NCBI GenBank assembly: GCA_016716745.1
Contig: JADJVD010000009.1
Span: 59,477 to 123,476, forward strand
Origin: Hyphomicrobiales bacterium
Lineage (GTDB): Bacteria; Pseudomonadota; Alphaproteobacteria; Rhizobiales; Beijerinckiaceae
DNA length: 64,000 bases
Reading direction: 5' to 3'
Shown here: positions 17,040 to 27,043 of the stretch, piece after piece
How the letters are laid out: the number at the start of each line of letters is the position of its first letter
Position numbering within the stretch: position 1 is the first letter of the stretch
Notes under the pieces: generated by a model
Seen by the model: the letters and a program-made list of their open reading frames with translations, nothing else
What the model was told of the DNA's origin: nothing
Database searches by the model: none
Translations under genes and position numbers: made by a program

Positions 17040-17747
17040 TCAGCCGCCGCCGACGCCCAGGAAGCGCTCGAGGGCGGCCTCGTCGCGCGCCAGATCGGCG
17101 CTCGACGCGGCGTGCGCAACGGCGCCGCGCTCCAGAATGATCGCCTCGTCGGTGACGCCAAGAATCGTCTGCGCATGCTGCTCGACGATGATCGCCGAGA
17201 CGCCTTCATGCCGGATGATGCGCGTCAGCGCCGCGAGCAACTCCTCGACGATGATCGGCGCGAGTCCCTCGGTCGGCTCGTCGAGCAGAAGCAGTTTGGG
17301 ATTGAGCGCCAGCGCGCGGCCGATAGCCAGCATCTGCTGCTCGCCGCCCGAGAGCTGCCAGCCGAGATGGCGCCGCCGTTCGGCGAGGCGCGGAAACATC
17401 GCGTAGACGGCGCGGGCGTCCCACTTGCCCGGCCGCGCCACGACGTCGAGATTTTCGTCGACCGTCAACGAGCGGAAGATGTTGCGCTCCTGCGGAACCC
17501 AGCCGACGCCGGCCTGCGCCCGCTTCTCCGGGCGCCACAAGGTCACGTCGCGGCCGTCGAACCGAACGCGGCCGCCGAAGCGGCGCGTCACGCCGACGAT
17601 GGAGTTGATGAGCGTCGTCTTGCCGACGCCGTTGCGTCCGAGCAGCGCGAGCGAACGCCCCTCCGCGAGCGAGAGCGACACGTCGCGCAGCACCGTCGCC
17701 TCGCCATAGCCGGCGCACAGCGCTTCGAGCGCGAGCAACTCAGCCAT
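17040..17747 (-). CDS. livF: Branched-chain amino-acid-type ABC importer ATPase LivF
   Basis: A 235-residue ATPase of the HAAT group. Walker A GRNGVGKTT, signature LSGGEQQM and Walker B LLLLDEPTEG are present, with the EGLAP motif typical of LivF. It is the last gene of the livHMGF operon and overlaps livG by eight bases. HAAT systems import branched-chain amino acids, amides, urea or aromatic acids; because no binding protein is encoded here the substrate is open. Confidence 0.92.
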   Translation of the reverse strand: MAELLALEALCAGYGEATVLRDVSLSLAEGRSLALLGRNGVGKTTLINSIVGVTRRFGGRVRFDGRDVTLWRPEKRAQAGVGWVPQERNIFRSLTVDENLDVVARPGKWDARAVYAMFPRLAERRRHLGWQLSGGEQQMLAIGRALALNPKLLLLDEPTEGLAPIIVEELLAALTRIIRHEGVSAIIVEQHAQTILGVTDEAIILERGAVAHAASSADLARDEAALERFLGVGGG

Positions 17748-18492
17748 CTCGCGCGCCTCCGAGATACACCTGCCTGACGCGCCGGTCGCGCGCGATCTCC
17801 TCCGGCGTTCCTTCTGCGAACAGCGCGCCGTCGACCAGCACCGAGATGCGCTCGGCGAAGGCGAAGACGACGTCCATGTCGTGCTCGATCAGCAGCACGG
17901 AGGTCTCGCGCGGCAGATCCGCGATGGAGGCGAGCAGGGCGCGCCGCTCGCGCTCCGGCACGCCGGCGGCCGGCTCGTCGAGCAGCAGCACGCGCGGACG
18001 GGTGGCGAAGGCGACGGCGATCTCGAGCTGACGCTGTTTGCCGTAGGGGAGGCCGCCGACGCGCGCCTCCATCGCGTCGGCGAGGCCGAACCGGGCGCCG
18101 ATCTCGACGATCTCGTCCAGCACCGCGTCATTGGCGCCGGCGACGCGCCAGAAATCGCCGCCATGCCCGAGCCGTTCCGACACGGCGAGGCCGATCGTCT
18201 CCAGCGGCGTCAGGTCGGCGAAGAGCTGATTGATCTGGAAGGTGCGCGACAGGCCAAGTCGCACGCGCGCGTCGACGCCGAGGCGCGTGACGTCGCGTCC
18301 GTCGAGACGGATCGCGCCCGCCGAGGGCGCGAGGACGCCGGTCAGCAGATTGACGAAGGTTGTCTTGCCGGCGCCGTTGGGGCCGATCAGCGCATGTCGC
18401 GCGCCCGGCGCGAGGCGGAAGCTCACCTCGTTCGTCGCCGCGAGGCCGCCGAAGCGCTTGACGAGGCCGATCGTCTCCAGCGCGGGCGTCAC
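17740..18492 (-). CDS. livG: Branched-chain amino-acid-type ABC importer ATPase LivG
   Basis: A 250-residue ATPase starting with GTG at 18492, which overlaps the livM stop as GTGA. Walker A GPNGAGKTT, the LivG-typical LSRTFQINQLF Q-loop region and LLLDEPAAGV Walker B are visible. The signature is unusual: GLPYGKQRQLEIA replaces the common LSYGQQRRLEIA form, still within family variation. It partners with LivF on the LivH/LivM membrane pair. Confidence 0.92.
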   Translation of the reverse strand: MTPALETIGLVKRFGGLAATNEVSFRLAPGARHALIGPNGAGKTTFVNLLTGVLAPSAGAIRLDGRDVTRLGVDARVRLGLSRTFQINQLFADLTPLETIGLAVSERLGHGGDFWRVAGANDAVLDEIVEIGARFGLADAMEARVGGLPYGKQRQLEIAVAFATRPRVLLLDEPAAGVPERERRALLASIADLPRETSVLLIEHDMDVVFAFAERISVLVDGALFAEGTPEEIARDRRVRQVYLGGARDG

Positions 18493-19490
18493 GCGGCCCC
18501 TCCGGGGCGCGCCTGCGCGACGAGGCGTGCGGCGGTCGTGCGGATGCGGTCGCGGCCGACGAGCACCAGACACACGAGCAGCAGGCCGATCCAGAAGTGC
18601 CAGTATTGCGGGGTCTGCGCCGACAACAGGTCGGCGGCGACCTTGAAGACGATGGCGCCGATGAGCCCGCCATAGAGATAGCCGGCTCCGCCGATGACGA
18701 GCACGAGCAGCACGTCGGCCGAGCGCGTGAAGTCGAACACGTCGAGCGACACGAAGGCGGTTGTCTGCGCGGCCAGCGCGCCGGCCGCGCCGGCGAAGGC
18801 GGCGGCAAGCGTGTAGATCCCGACGATGCGGCGGTTGACGTGGATGCCGATCGCGGCCGCGCGCAGGCGGTTGTCGCGGATCGCCCGCAGCGACAAGCCG
18901 TAGGGCGAGCGCACGATCCGCCGCGCCACGAGAAAGCAGAGGAACAGCACGATCAGCGCATAGGCCTGCGCGGTCCGGCCGAACAGATCGAACTCGAACA
19001 CGCCGAGAATCGGCGCGACGACGACGCCCTGCAATCCGTCCGCGCCGCCCGTCACGCTCGTCCATTGATTGGCGATCTCGCCCATCAGCATGGCGACGCC
19101 GAGCGTGACCATGAGACGCGTGAGGTCCGCGCCGCGCAACACCAGAAAGCTCGTGGCGAAACCGAGCGCGGCGGCCGCCAGCATGGCGACGGCGAGCCCG
19201 AGCAGCGGATCGCCGCCGACATGCTTGGCCATCAGCCCGGCGCCATAGGCGCCGACGCCGAAGAAGGCGGCATGTCCGAGCGAGACGATGCCGACATAAC
19301 CGAGGACGAGATCGAGCGACAGCGCGAACAGGCCGAGGATGGCGATCTCGGCGATCAGCAGCCGCGAGCCGGGCAGCGCGAATGCGCTCGCCGCGACCAT
19401 GGCCCAGAACGCGATTTCCGGCGCGCTCCATCCCGCGCGCCGCGCGAGCCAGGCGCGCGCCTGCGCCGTCTCGTACGTCGCCGCGCTCAT
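18489..19490 (-). CDS. livM: Branched-chain amino-acid-type ABC importer permease LivM
   Basis: A 333-residue permease with about nine membrane segments. LDLVLGYVGIVSLGHAAFFGVGAY is the LivM hallmark region and RAIRDNRLRAAAIGI is the conserved cytoplasmic loop that docks on the ATPase. It overlaps livH (ATGA) on one side and livG (GTGA) on the other. Confidence 0.92.
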   Translation of the reverse strand: MSAATYETAQARAWLARRAGWSAPEIAFWAMVAASAFALPGSRLLIAEIAILGLFALSLDLVLGYVGIVSLGHAAFFGVGAYGAGLMAKHVGGDPLLGLAVAMLAAAALGFATSFLVLRGADLTRLMVTLGVAMLMGEIANQWTSVTGGADGLQGVVVAPILGVFEFDLFGRTAQAYALIVLFLCFLVARRIVRSPYGLSLRAIRDNRLRAAAIGIHVNRRIVGIYTLAAAFAGAAGALAAQTTAFVSLDVFDFTRSADVLLVLVIGGAGYLYGGLIGAIVFKVAADLLSAQTPQYWHFWIGLLLVCLVLVGRDRIRTTAARLVAQARPGGAA

Positions 19491-20341
19491 CGCGCTCTCG
19501 CGAACAGGCCGGCCGGCCGCACGATCAGAACGAGGATCATCACCGTGTAGATCACGAAGCCGCCGACCGCCGGCGCATAGTACTTGCCGGCGACGTCCGC
19601 GACGCCGAGCAGCAGCGCGGCGAAGAATGGTCCCGTGATGCTTGACGCGCCGCCGACCGTCACCACGATCAGGAAGTAGATCATGAACTTTAGCGGAAAG
19701 TGGGGGTCCATGCCGAACAGCTCGGCCCCCAGCGCGCCGCCGAGGCCCGCGAGCCCCGAGCCGAGCGCGAAGGTGAGCGCGAAGATGGCGTTGACCTCGA
19801 TGCCGAGGCCGCGCGCCGCGCGCGCGTCGTCCACCGCCGCGCGCAGCCGCGCGCCGAATCGCGTGCGCGTCAACGCCAGTTGCAGCGCCAGCGCCAGCGC
19901 CGCGCAGACGAGGATCACGAAGGCCCTGTAGCGGCCGACGCCGACGCCCATCACGTCCATGCGGCCCTGCAGCCAGGCGGGAAGACGGATCGTCTGTTGC
20001 TGCGAGCCGAGCGCGTAGTCGACCGCGGCCACCGCCATGAAGACGAGGCCGATCGAGAACAGCACCTGATCGAGATGCGAACGCTGATAGAGGCGGCGAT
20101 ACAGCGTCGCCTCCAGAACGGCGCCGAGCAGGGCCGGAACGAGGAAGGCCGCCGGCAGGGTCAGCAGGAAGGGAACGTCGAACCGGTTCATCAGCAGCGC
20201 CGCGACATAGCCGCCCGCCATGGCGAAGGCGCCATGCGCCAGATTGACGAAGTTCATCAGCCCGAGCGTCACCGCCAGGCCGCAGGTCAGCACGAACAGA
20301 ACCATCCCGTAGGCGACGCCGTCGAACAGGATGGTCAGCAT
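19487..20341 (-). CDS. livH: Branched-chain amino-acid-type ABC importer permease LivH
   Basis: A 284-residue permease. The ATG at 20341 starts MLTILFDGVAYG, the usual LivH N-terminus, and is chosen over the upstream extension. GLMNFVNLAHGAFAMAGGY is the LivH signature. First gene of the operon; upstream lies about 160 bp and then the divergent SCO1 operon. No LivK-type binding protein is present on either side. Confidence 0.92.
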   Translation of the reverse strand: MLTILFDGVAYGMVLFVLTCGLAVTLGLMNFVNLAHGAFAMAGGYVAALLMNRFDVPFLLTLPAAFLVPALLGAVLEATLYRRLYQRSHLDQVLFSIGLVFMAVAAVDYALGSQQQTIRLPAWLQGRMDVMGVGVGRYRAFVILVCAALALALQLALTRTRFGARLRAAVDDARAARGLGIEVNAIFALTFALGSGLAGLGGALGAELFGMDPHFPLKFMIYFLIVVTVGGASSITGPFFAALLLGVADVAGKYYAPAVGGFVIYTVMILVLIVRPAGLFARAR

Positions 20342-20498
20342 GGCGCGCCCGCCTCGCGATCCGCCGGTGTCATGCGATTCTCCGTCTGGGCTGGGGAGCA
20401 TAGGGGCGGCAGCGCCGCTGTCGAGCCGCCGTGTCGCAGGGGGTGTGCTTGGCCCCGCTTCGCTCTATATTCGCCCGCGAGCGGCGCGAGCCGCAGGG

Positions 20499-20687
20499 AT
20501 GTCGGACGCGATGGCGCTGAACGAAGGACTGGACGGTCGGAGCGAGGCGCCGCGCGAGGCCGCGCGTCTGCGCCGTGCGGTGCTGTTCGCGCTGTCCGGG
20601 CTCGCCGCGCTCGCCGGCGTCCTGTGGCTGAAATTCGGCTCGACCGTGTTCGTGGACATGCTCGGCGTGGTCACGAGTTGTTTCTGA
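20499..20687 (+). CDS. Small single-pass membrane protein upstream of SCO1
   Basis: An unrecognised 62-residue protein: a charged N-terminus (about 1-26), one clear membrane segment (AVLFALSGLAALAGVLWLKFG) and a short C-terminal part with a lone Cys (VVTSCF). The start at 20499 follows GCAGGG; MALNEG at 20511 is an alternative. It ends 13 bp before the SCO1 start and is probably co-transcribed, so a role alongside copper delivery to cytochrome oxidase is possible. That is inference from position only. A tatatt sequence at 20466-20471 may be part of its promoter. Confidence 0.6.
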   Translation: MSDAMALNEGLDGRSEAPREAARLRRAVLFALSGLAALAGVLWLKFGSTVFVDMLGVVTSCF

Positions 20688-20700
20688 GGAACGGAACCCC

Positions 20701-21309
20701 ATGTCGAAGCCGGACACGTCAGCCAACCGCGCCCGCTCGGCGCTCGCGCTCGCGCTGCTGCTCGTCGGCGCGCTGGCGGTCGCCGCCGCCGCCTTCCTGA
20801 TCTTCGATCGCGGCGAGCCCGGCGCGCCGGCGTCCTCGGCCATCGGCGGGCCGTTCAGGCTGACGGCGCATGACGGGCGCACCGTCACCGACAAGGATTT
20901 TCTCGGCGCCCCGGCGCTGGTCTTCTTCGGCTTCACCCGCTGCCCGGACGTGTGCCCGACCGCGCTCGCCGAGGTCTCCGCCATCTTCGAGAAACTGGGC
21001 GAGGACAAGAAGGTCGCCGCGCTGTTCGTGACCGTCGATCCCGAGCGCGACACGCCGGCCTTGCAGAAGGATTTTCTGGCGAGCTTCGACAAGCGCATCC
21101 TCGGCCTGTCCGGCGACGGCGAGGAATTGCAGAAGATGCAGAAGGCCTATCGCGTCTACGCCAAGAAAGTCCCGCTCAAGGACGGCGACTACACGATGGA
21201 CCATACCGCCATCGTCTATCTGATCGACAAGAAGGGGCGCTTCGTCAACGCCTTCAACATCAGCCGGCCGCCGGAAGAGGCGGCGAAGGATCTCGCCCGC
21301 TATCTCTGA
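20701..21309 (+). CDS. SCO1/SenC/PrrC-family copper chaperone
   Basis: A 202-residue membrane-anchored thioredoxin-fold protein that delivers copper to the CuA site of cytochrome c oxidase and may act as a thiol reductase. An N-terminal anchor lies at about 12-34. The copper ligands are visible: Cys81 and Cys85 in TRCPDVCP and His168 in TMDHTA. The start follows GGAACGGAACCCC, a modest ribosome site. It converges with pgi, overlapping its end by 10 bp. Confidence 0.93.
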   Translation: MSKPDTSANRARSALALALLLVGALAVAAAAFLIFDRGEPGAPASSAIGGPFRLTAHDGRTVTDKDFLGAPALVFFGFTRCPDVCPTALAEVSAIFEKLGEDKKVAALFVTVDPERDTPALQKDFLASFDKRILGLSGDGEELQKMQKAYRVYAKKVPLKDGDYTMDHTAIVYLIDKKGRFVNAFNISRPPEEAAKDLARYL

Positions 21310-22946
21310 GCCGTGAGCGCGCGGCGCGCCGCCACGAGGCCCGCGGTCGAGCCGTCCAGCGCATCGGTCGAGGCGGTCGGCGAGGCGACGATCGGCTGAA
21401 GCCGCGTCGCCAGCTCCTTGCCGAGTTCGACGCCCCACTGGTCGAAGGCGTTGATGTCCCAGATCGCGGCCTGCGTGAACACCTTGTGCTCGTACAGCGC
21501 CACGAGGCGCCCGAGCGTGCGCGGATCGAGCCGGCGATAGAGCAGGGTGCTCGACGGCCGGTCGCCCGGAAAGGTCTTGTGCGGGGCGAGCCGCGCGACC
21601 TCGGCCTCGCTCGCGCCTTGCGCGCGCAGGGCGGCGGCCGCCTCCTCTTGCGTGCGGCCGGTCATCAGCGCCGCGCTCTGGGCGAGGCAATTGGCGACGA
21701 GCAGGTCGTGATGATGCGGGTCGGCCGCGATCGGCTCGGCCGCGATGAGGAAGTCGACCGGCGCGACCTCCGTGCCCTGATGCAGCAACTGGAAGAAGGC
21801 GTGCTGGCCATTGGTGCCGGGCTCGCCCCAGACCACGGGCGCCGTCGCCATCGCGACCGGGGCGCCCTCGCGCGTGACCGATTTGCCGTTCGACTCCATG
21901 TCGAGCTGCTGGAGATAGGCAGGAAAGCGCGCGAGGCGCTGATCGTAGGGGATGACGGCGTGGGTCGCCCGGCCCCAGACATTGCGGTGCCACACGCCGA
22001 TCAGCGCCATCAGCACGGGAATGTTGCGGTCGAGCGGCGCGTCGCGGAAATGCGCGTCGACATCCTGTCCGCCGGCGAGAAAGTCGGCGAAATGCTGCGG
22101 GCCGATCGCGATTATCAGCGGCAGGCCGATCGACGACCACATCGAATAGCGTCCGCCGACCCAATCCCAGAAGCCGAACACGCGATCGGCGGGAACGCCG
22201 AAGGCGGCGCAGGCGGAAAGGTTCGTCGACACCGCGGCGAAGTGCGCGGACGGCGCGCCCTCGCCGAGCGCCGCGACGATCCAGGCCCGCGCCGAGCGCG
22301 CGTTGGTCATCGTCTCGAGCGTCGTGAAGGTCTTCGAGGAGACGACGAACAGCGTCTCGCCGGGATCGAGACCGCGCAGCGTGTCGGCGATGTCGGCCCC
22401 GTCGACGTTCGAGACGAAGCGGCTGACAAGCCCGGACGTCGCGAAAGGCGCCAGCGCCCGCGTCGCCATCGCCGGGCCGAGGTCCGAGCCGCCGATGCCG
22501 ATGTTGACGACGTTGCGGATCGGCCTGCCGCCCGCCCCGAGCGCGCGGCCCGCGCGCAGCGTCTCGGCGAAGGCCGCGCATTTGGCGCGCTCCGCCTCGA
22601 TCGCCGCCCGCATGTCGGCGCCGCCGATGGACAGCGGCCCGCCATGCAGCGCGCGCAGCGCCATATGCATCGCGGCGCGACCCTCGGTGTTGTTCACCGG
22701 CTCGCCGGCAAGGAAGCGCGCGCGCTTGCCCTCGAAACCGGCGGCCTCCGCGAGCTCGGTCAGATGCGCGATCGTCACGTCGGTGACGGGCTGTTTGGAG
22801 AAATCGAACAGCAGGTCGTCGAGCCGCACGGAAAAGGTCTCGAACCGCCGCGCGTCCTGCGCGAAGAGCGCCCGCAGCGTGCGATGGGCGATGGCGTGAC
22901 GGTGCGCCTCGAGCCGGGCGAGCGCTTCGCGGAAGGACGGGGTCAT
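21300..22946 (-). CDS. pgi: Glucose-6-phosphate isomerase
   Basis: A 548-residue cytosolic enzyme interconverting glucose 6-phosphate and fructose 6-phosphate, of normal length for the bacterial Pgi family. VSNVDGADIADTL matches the first PGI signature region and the C-terminal part has STLLYRRLDPRTLGRLVALYEHKVF followed by NAFDQWGVELGK, the second. The catalytic Glu lies in GEPGTNGQHAF. The 3' end overlaps SCO1 by 10 bp on the opposite strand. It diverges from the DUF1330 gene. Confidence 0.97.
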   Translation of the reverse strand: MTPSFREALARLEAHRHAIAHRTLRALFAQDARRFETFSVRLDDLLFDFSKQPVTDVTIAHLTELAEAAGFEGKRARFLAGEPVNNTEGRAAMHMALRALHGGPLSIGGADMRAAIEAERAKCAAFAETLRAGRALGAGGRPIRNVVNIGIGGSDLGPAMATRALAPFATSGLVSRFVSNVDGADIADTLRGLDPGETLFVVSSKTFTTLETMTNARSARAWIVAALGEGAPSAHFAAVSTNLSACAAFGVPADRVFGFWDWVGGRYSMWSSIGLPLIIAIGPQHFADFLAGGQDVDAHFRDAPLDRNIPVLMALIGVWHRNVWGRATHAVIPYDQRLARFPAYLQQLDMESNGKSVTREGAPVAMATAPVVWGEPGTNGQHAFFQLLHQGTEVAPVDFLIAAEPIAADPHHHDLLVANCLAQSAALMTGRTQEEAAAALRAQGASEAEVARLAPHKTFPGDRPSSTLLYRRLDPRTLGRLVALYEHKVFTQAAIWDINAFDQWGVELGKELATRLQPIVASPTASTDALDGSTAGLVAARRALTAQR

Positions 22947-23032
22947 CGCGTCTCTCTGTTGTCCTGCGGCGCTCAGGCGCCAAAATGGGCCGGCCCGACC
23001 ATCCCAGCGCGGCCTGAACGAAGGATGAAAGC

Positions 23033-23458
23033 ATGATCGGCCATGTCGACCCCGACCGCGACCGGTTTGCGCAATTCAAGGATCTGCCGCGCGAGCGGCC
23101 GATTCACATGCTGAACCTTGTGCGCCTGCGGGCGCAAGCGGCCTATCCGGACGGGCGGATCGCCACCGGCCTCGAGGCCTATCGCGCCTATGGCCGGGAG
23201 AGCGGGCCGGTGTTCCGCCGCCTCGGCGGCCGGCAGGTGTGGATCGGCCGGCCCGAGCTGGTTCTGATCGGACCGGCCGAGGAGCGCTGGGACATCGCCT
23301 TCATCGCCGAATATCCCTCCGGCGCGGCCTTCATCGAAATGCTGCGCGATCCGGTCTACCGGGAGGCTGTGAAGCACCGGCAGGCGGGCGTCGCGGAGTC
23401 GCGGCTCATCCGCATGGCGCCGCTGGCGGCCGGCGCGGGCTTCGGCGAGGAGGCCTGA
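23033..23458 (+). CDS. DUF1330-family small protein
   Basis: A 141-residue soluble protein of the DUF1330 (dimeric alpha/beta-barrel) family. PIHMLNLVRLRAQAAYPDG near the N-terminus and the WDIAFIAEYPSGAAFIEMLRDPVYREAVKHR segment are typical. Function is unknown for the family. It is transcribed alone, starting 86 bp from the divergent pgi start, and is followed by a strong terminator. Confidence 0.85.
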   Translation: MIGHVDPDRDRFAQFKDLPRERPIHMLNLVRLRAQAAYPDGRIATGLEAYRAYGRESGPVFRRLGGRQVWIGRPELVLIGPAEERWDIAFIAEYPSGAAFIEMLRDPVYREAVKHRQAGVAESRLIRMAPLAAGAGFGEEA

Positions 23459-23490
23459 GGCCGGACGCGGCCGTTGCAATGTGTAGTCGG

Positions 23491-23520
23491 GCGGGCGCGA
23501 GGAGGTCGCGCCCGCTCTTT
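23491..23520. terminator. Terminator between DUF1330 and the convergent RTX gene
   Basis: A perfect 10-bp stem gcgggcgcga/tcgcgcccgc with a ggagg loop, followed on the plus strand by tcttt. It sits between two convergent genes and can serve both. Confidence 0.8.
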
Positions 23521-23542
23521 GTCGCCGTCGATCCCCCAGCGA

Positions 23543-24806
23543 TCAGCCGAAGAGGGTCGCGGGCGTCGCCTGTTCGAGCGTCACGCCCTGCAGGAACATC
23601 GAGGTGTTCGGCCCGACCACCACGACGCCGGCGCCGTATCCGCCATACCAGGCGGACTGGATGGCGACATCGCCGGCCGTCAGGCCGGACAGCCGGATCT
23701 TGTCGACGCCGATCTGGAAGTCGGTGACGATGTCGTGGTCGCCGCGCAGCGCGAAGACGAACTTGTCCGCGCCCGCGCCGCCGCTCACCACGTCGTTCCA
23801 GGCGCCGCCGATCAGCATGTCGGCGCCGTCGCCGCCGAACAGCGTGTCGTTTCCGGCGCCGCCGTCGAGCGTGTCCGCGCCAGCGCCGCCGACGAGCCGG
23901 TCGGAACCGGCTTCGCCATAGGCGCTGTTCGCCGTTCCGGCGCCGACGTCGAGCGTGTCGTCGCCGTCGCCGCCATAGAGCTTGTCGTTCCCGGCCTCGC
24001 CGCGAAGCGTGTCATTGCCGGCGCCGCCGCGCATCGTGTCGTGGCCGAGGCCGCCCTGCAGCCAGTCGTCGCCGGCGTCGCCCGACAGCACATCGTTGCC
24101 GAAGGCGCCGAAGATCGTGTCCGCGCCGTCGCCGCCGCTGATCGTGTCCGATCCGTCGAGGCCGGCGCCGCCATCGCCGCCCTGCGTGTCGAGCCAGCCA
24201 AAGATGACGTCGTCGCCGGTCCCGCCCATGATCTTGTCGGCCCCGGCGTCGCCCTTGATGTGGTCGGCGTCGGCTCCGCCGTCGATGAGGTCGTCGCCCT
24301 CGTCGCCGTCGATCGTGTCGCGCCCCGCGCCGCCGCCGATCGTGTCGGCCCCGCCGCCGCCGAAGGATCACGTCGTCCCCGTCGTCGCCGTAGAGCTGGT
24401 CCTTCGCCGTGCCGCCGTAGACGAAGTCGCTCCCGGCGCCGCCGAACAGGAGCGCCGACGCCGCGCCGGCGCGCAGCGTGTCGTCGCCGTCGTCGCCGTA
24501 GGCGAAGACGGACGCGCCGAGGACGACGATGGTGTCCGCGCCGGCGCCGCCGGACACGTGATCCTCTAAGCCCGAAGCGTAGATCGTGTCGGCCCCCGCG
24601 CCGCCCTTGAGCGAATTGTACGAGCCGCCCTCGCCGAAGATCGTGTCGTCGCCGTCGCCGCCGTCGATATTGTCCGTGCCGCCGAGTCCGTGGAGGACAT
24701 CGCCGAAATAGCTGCCGACAATGGTGTCGACCCCGTCGCCGCCATAAGCCGGCGTATGCGCCGGCCGGCGCTGCCCGTTCACCCAGATGTACGCGTCGTA
24801 CGCCAC
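23543..24806 (-). CDS. RTX-type calcium-binding repeat protein, frame broken near 24363
   Basis: About 420 residues if repaired. It starts with GTG at 24806 (AGGAGAG upstream) with no signal peptide, then consists almost entirely of GGxGxDxxx nonapeptide repeats (about 30), which fold into a calcium-bound beta-roll. The end, FVFALRGDHDIVTDFQIGVDKIRL, is the typical C-terminal region of proteins secreted by type I systems. The repeat frame is lost at GDDVIL; removing one base at about 24363 restores GGGGADTIGGGAGRDTID and joins both halves. No protease, lipase or other catalytic domain is present, and no type I secretion genes lie nearby. It may be a surface or matrix protein. Confidence 0.82.
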
Positions 24807-25087
24807 GGCCGCTCTCCTGCTGGAATGGCCTGTCGGCCCCTGATGACGGCAAGTATCCATCGGGAAACAGCGACGCGTAAGTTTCACATAGTATTAAGCA
24901 TAACGCGGCGGCCCGACGCGCTTCGGGTGCGTGAAAGCAAAATGGTTTGTCCGACAGCATTTTTCGTCGAGATGGCGGTAGGACATGGAGAAATATTTGA
25001 TTCGACAGTGATTTGAGCTTCGCTGCGGGGCGCATGCGCCTGTCCGGGACGCCTTTCCAGCGGCGCGTCGGCCCGATAGAGGAGGGC

Positions 25088-26923
<1,836 letters not shown>

Positions 26924-26944
26924 GCGGCGTTTCGCCTCGCCGGC

Positions 26945-26972
26945 TTGCCAGAGCGCCCGCCCGTAGTTTAAT
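26945..26972 (+). promoter_or_regulatory. Possible sigma-70 promoter of the uxaC operon
   Basis: TTGCCA (26945-26950) and TTTAAT (26967-26972) are separated by 16 bp in an otherwise GC-rich 120-bp gap before uxaC. No operator palindrome was recognised with it. Confidence 0.35.
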
Positions 26973-27043
26973 CGTTTCAGCCAGCGCTGCGGAGACGGCG
27001 CTCCGGACAGGGCGCCGCACCGGCGGCGAAGGCGGAAACGACC

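Noticed and set aside
23543..24806. Tandem DNA repeat array or CRISPR-like pattern
   Set aside because: The periodicity is the 27-bp coding period of RTX nonapeptides with degenerate codons; there are no identical repeats separated by unique spacers.
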